Source of the DNA: Burkholderiales bacterium
GTDB lineage: Bacteria > Pseudomonadota > Gammaproteobacteria > Burkholderiales > Burkholderiaceae_C
NCBI GenBank assembly: GCA_026400105.1
Contig: JAPLPQ010000094.1
Span: 1 to 49,888 of the forward strand
Reading direction: 5' to 3'
Length of the DNA: 49,888 bases
Below the pieces are notes generated by a model. It had not been told where the DNA came from, made no database searches, and saw only the letters and a program-made list of their open reading frames with translations. Made by a program: the position numbers and the translations under genes. Positions 49,046 through 49,888 of this stretch are shown here, in pieces. The first letter of the stretch is position 1. Each line of letters starts with the position of its first letter.

Positions 49046-49073
49046 TTGTCCCGAGTCTTATATAAGATAAAAT
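49046..49073 (+). promoter_or_regulatory. putative sigma-70 promoter for the DUF3579 gene, with a palindrome
   Basis: TTGTCC (49046-49051) and TAAAAT (49068-49073) are 16 bp apart. The spacer contains the perfect palindrome CTTATATAAG (49057-49066). The 267-bp divergent gap between argD and the DUF3579 gene holds nothing else I can assign. Confidence 0.45.
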
Positions 49074-49149
49074 TTCGTCCACTCCTCACGCGGAATTGAG
49101 CGATCCTCAGCGCCGTCTTGTTCGTCCGTCTCCAGAGGACTCTTTCCCG

Positions 49150-49467
49150 ATGCTCTCTCCCTCCGCCAAAGAAGTCTTCATCCAGGGCCTTACCCACAGC
49201 GGCAGGACCTTCCGTCCCAGCGACTGGGCGGAGCGGCTGGCGGGCGTGATGAGCCAGTTCAGGCCGGGCGGCAACCTGCCGGGTGCCCACCTGAGCTACT
49301 CGCCCTGGTGCATCCCGAAGGTCATCAACGGCGTCAAGTGCGTCGTCGTGCATACCGACCTGCGCGACTTCAACCAGATGGCATGGAACTTCGTGATGGG
49401 CTTCGCGCGCGACAACGACCTGCAAGTGGTCGAAGCCTGCCTGCTGCCCGAAGTCACCAAGCCCTGA
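49150..49467 (+). CDS. DUF3579 domain protein
   Basis: The 105-residue protein matches DUF3579, a small family found mostly in betaproteobacteria beside arginine genes, of unknown function. Recognisable segments are FIQGLTHSGRTFRPSDWAER, LSYSPWCIPKVINGVKCVVV and FNQMAWNFVMGFARDN. It is divergent from argD-argF, in line with that linkage. An AGAGGA Shine-Dalgarno sequence lies slightly far (about 11 nt) from the ATG. Confidence 0.88.
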   Translation: MLSPSAKEVFIQGLTHSGRTFRPSDWAERLAGVMSQFRPGGNLPGAHLSYSPWCIPKVINGVKCVVVHTDLRDFNQMAWNFVMGFARDNDLQVVEACLLPEVTKP

Positions 49468-49505
49468 GTCCTGCTTCAGGGCAGCGCTGACGCTGTCCTG
49501 TGAGC

Positions 49506-49543
49506 GCAAAAAGCCGCATCCGGCAACGGAAGCGGCTTTTTGC
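49506..49543. terminator. bidirectional terminator between the DUF3579 and acyl-CoA dehydrogenase genes
   Basis: The perfect 12-bp stem GCAAAAAGCCGC / GCGGCTTTTTGC has an inner TCCG-GCAA-CGGA hairpin with a GNRA tetraloop. The A and T runs fall within the arms, so it can act on both convergent genes. Confidence 0.85.
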
Positions 49544-49557
49544 TGTCCGGTCCGGGC

Positions 49558-49888
49558 TCAGAACATCTCGACCGACATGCGCTCGACCGTGGCGCCGCTG
49601 GTCCGGACCGAGGCGGCCAGCGCCCCGGCCTGCGGCAGCAGCGCCTCGGCATAGAAACGCGCCGTCACCAGCTTGGCGCCGAAGAATTCCGGGTCTTGCT
49701 CGCGCCGCTCGAGCGCTGCCAGCAGGGCGCGCGCCAGCTGCCAGCCGCCCAGCACCAGGCCGGCCAGCCGCAGGTAGTTGACCGCGCCGGCGTAGACCGG
49801 CTTGACCTGGGTCTTGGCATTCGCCACCAGATAGTCGACCGTGGCTTCGAGCGCCAGCCGGCCCTGCTGCAGCGCGGCAGCCATCACC
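49558..49888 (-). CDS. acyl-CoA dehydrogenase C-terminal fragment (gene truncated by window end)
   Basis: The 109 visible residues, running to the right window edge, are Ala/Leu-rich helices ending AASVRTSGATVERMSVEMF, which resembles the C-terminal extension of acyl-CoA dehydrogenases annotated with an extra C-terminal domain. The segment KLVTARFYAEALLPQ supports this. The FAD and substrate domains would be upstream, outside the window. Assignment is by similarity from memory. Confidence 0.7.
   Translation of the reverse strand, partial: VMAAALQQGRLALEATVDYLVANAKTQVKPVYAGAVNYLRLAGLVLGGWQLARALLAALERREQDPEFFGAKLVTARFYAEALLPQAGALAASVRTSGATVERMSVEMF

Overview
The window is GC-rich, densely coded DNA from a betaproteobacterium, most likely a member of the Burkholderiales (Comamonadaceae-like). 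This rests on gene order (dusB-fis-purH; argD-argF beside a DUF3579 gene), on the RhlE, EttA, DUF1415 and DUF3579 proteins, and on codon use dominated by G/C third positions. No rRNA, tRNA, CRISPR array, insertion sequence or phage gene was recognised. The organism call is inference; no marker gene fixes the genus.

Left flank (1-12.9 kb): the 3' part of a 2-oxoacid dehydrogenase E2 gene with a small acyl carrier protein; an L,D-transpeptidase/DUF882 murein pair; DEAD-box helicase rhlE; translation factor ettA; a DUF1415 gene; an HTH-receiver response regulator with an Hpt partner; a DedA/YqaA membrane protein; and dusB-fis-purH.

Centre (13.1-37.5 kb): a methylated-amine catabolic island. Trimethylamine monooxygenase (tmm) faces an amt-glnK-tdm operon (ammonium transporter, PII, TMAO demethylase). 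A long operon, gmaS-mgsABC-dmmABCD-purU-folD-folB, covers dimethylamine demethylation, conversion of methylamine to gamma-glutamylmethylamide and N-methylglutamate, and tetrahydrofolate-linked oxidation of the one-carbon units to formate. Three transcription units (tmm, amt-glnK-tdm, gmaS operon) carry sigma-54 promoters with GG-N10-GC spacing. The first two also share a ~51-bp upstream module with NtrC-like half sites. This suggests methylated amines are used as a nitrogen source under general nitrogen control.

Between these lies a divergent LysR-centred locus: lysR-hutG-etfQO on the minus strand, and a single-subunit FAD dehydrogenase-etfB-etfA-hutD on the plus strand. The expected four-subunit N-methylglutamate dehydrogenase (mgdABCD) is absent. 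This locus could replace it, passing electrons through its own ETF and ETF:quinone oxidoreductase. Two histidine-pathway orphans, N-formylglutamate deformylase (HutG) and HutD, raise the possibility that N-formylglutamate is an intermediate. This is the most novel candidate system in the window, and it is inference.

Right flank (37.5-49.9 kb): housekeeping and accessory genes. These are a small unknown protein; an RsmI-like methyltransferase and a Maf pyrophosphatase; a plus-strand run of Rieske protein, sppA, FAD monooxygenase, AMP/thymidine phosphorylase-like gene and PRPP-synthetase-like gene; a minus-strand run argD-argF-rRNA methyltransferase-ykgJ-kynB; a DUF3579 gene; and the C-terminal end of an acyl-CoA dehydrogenase.
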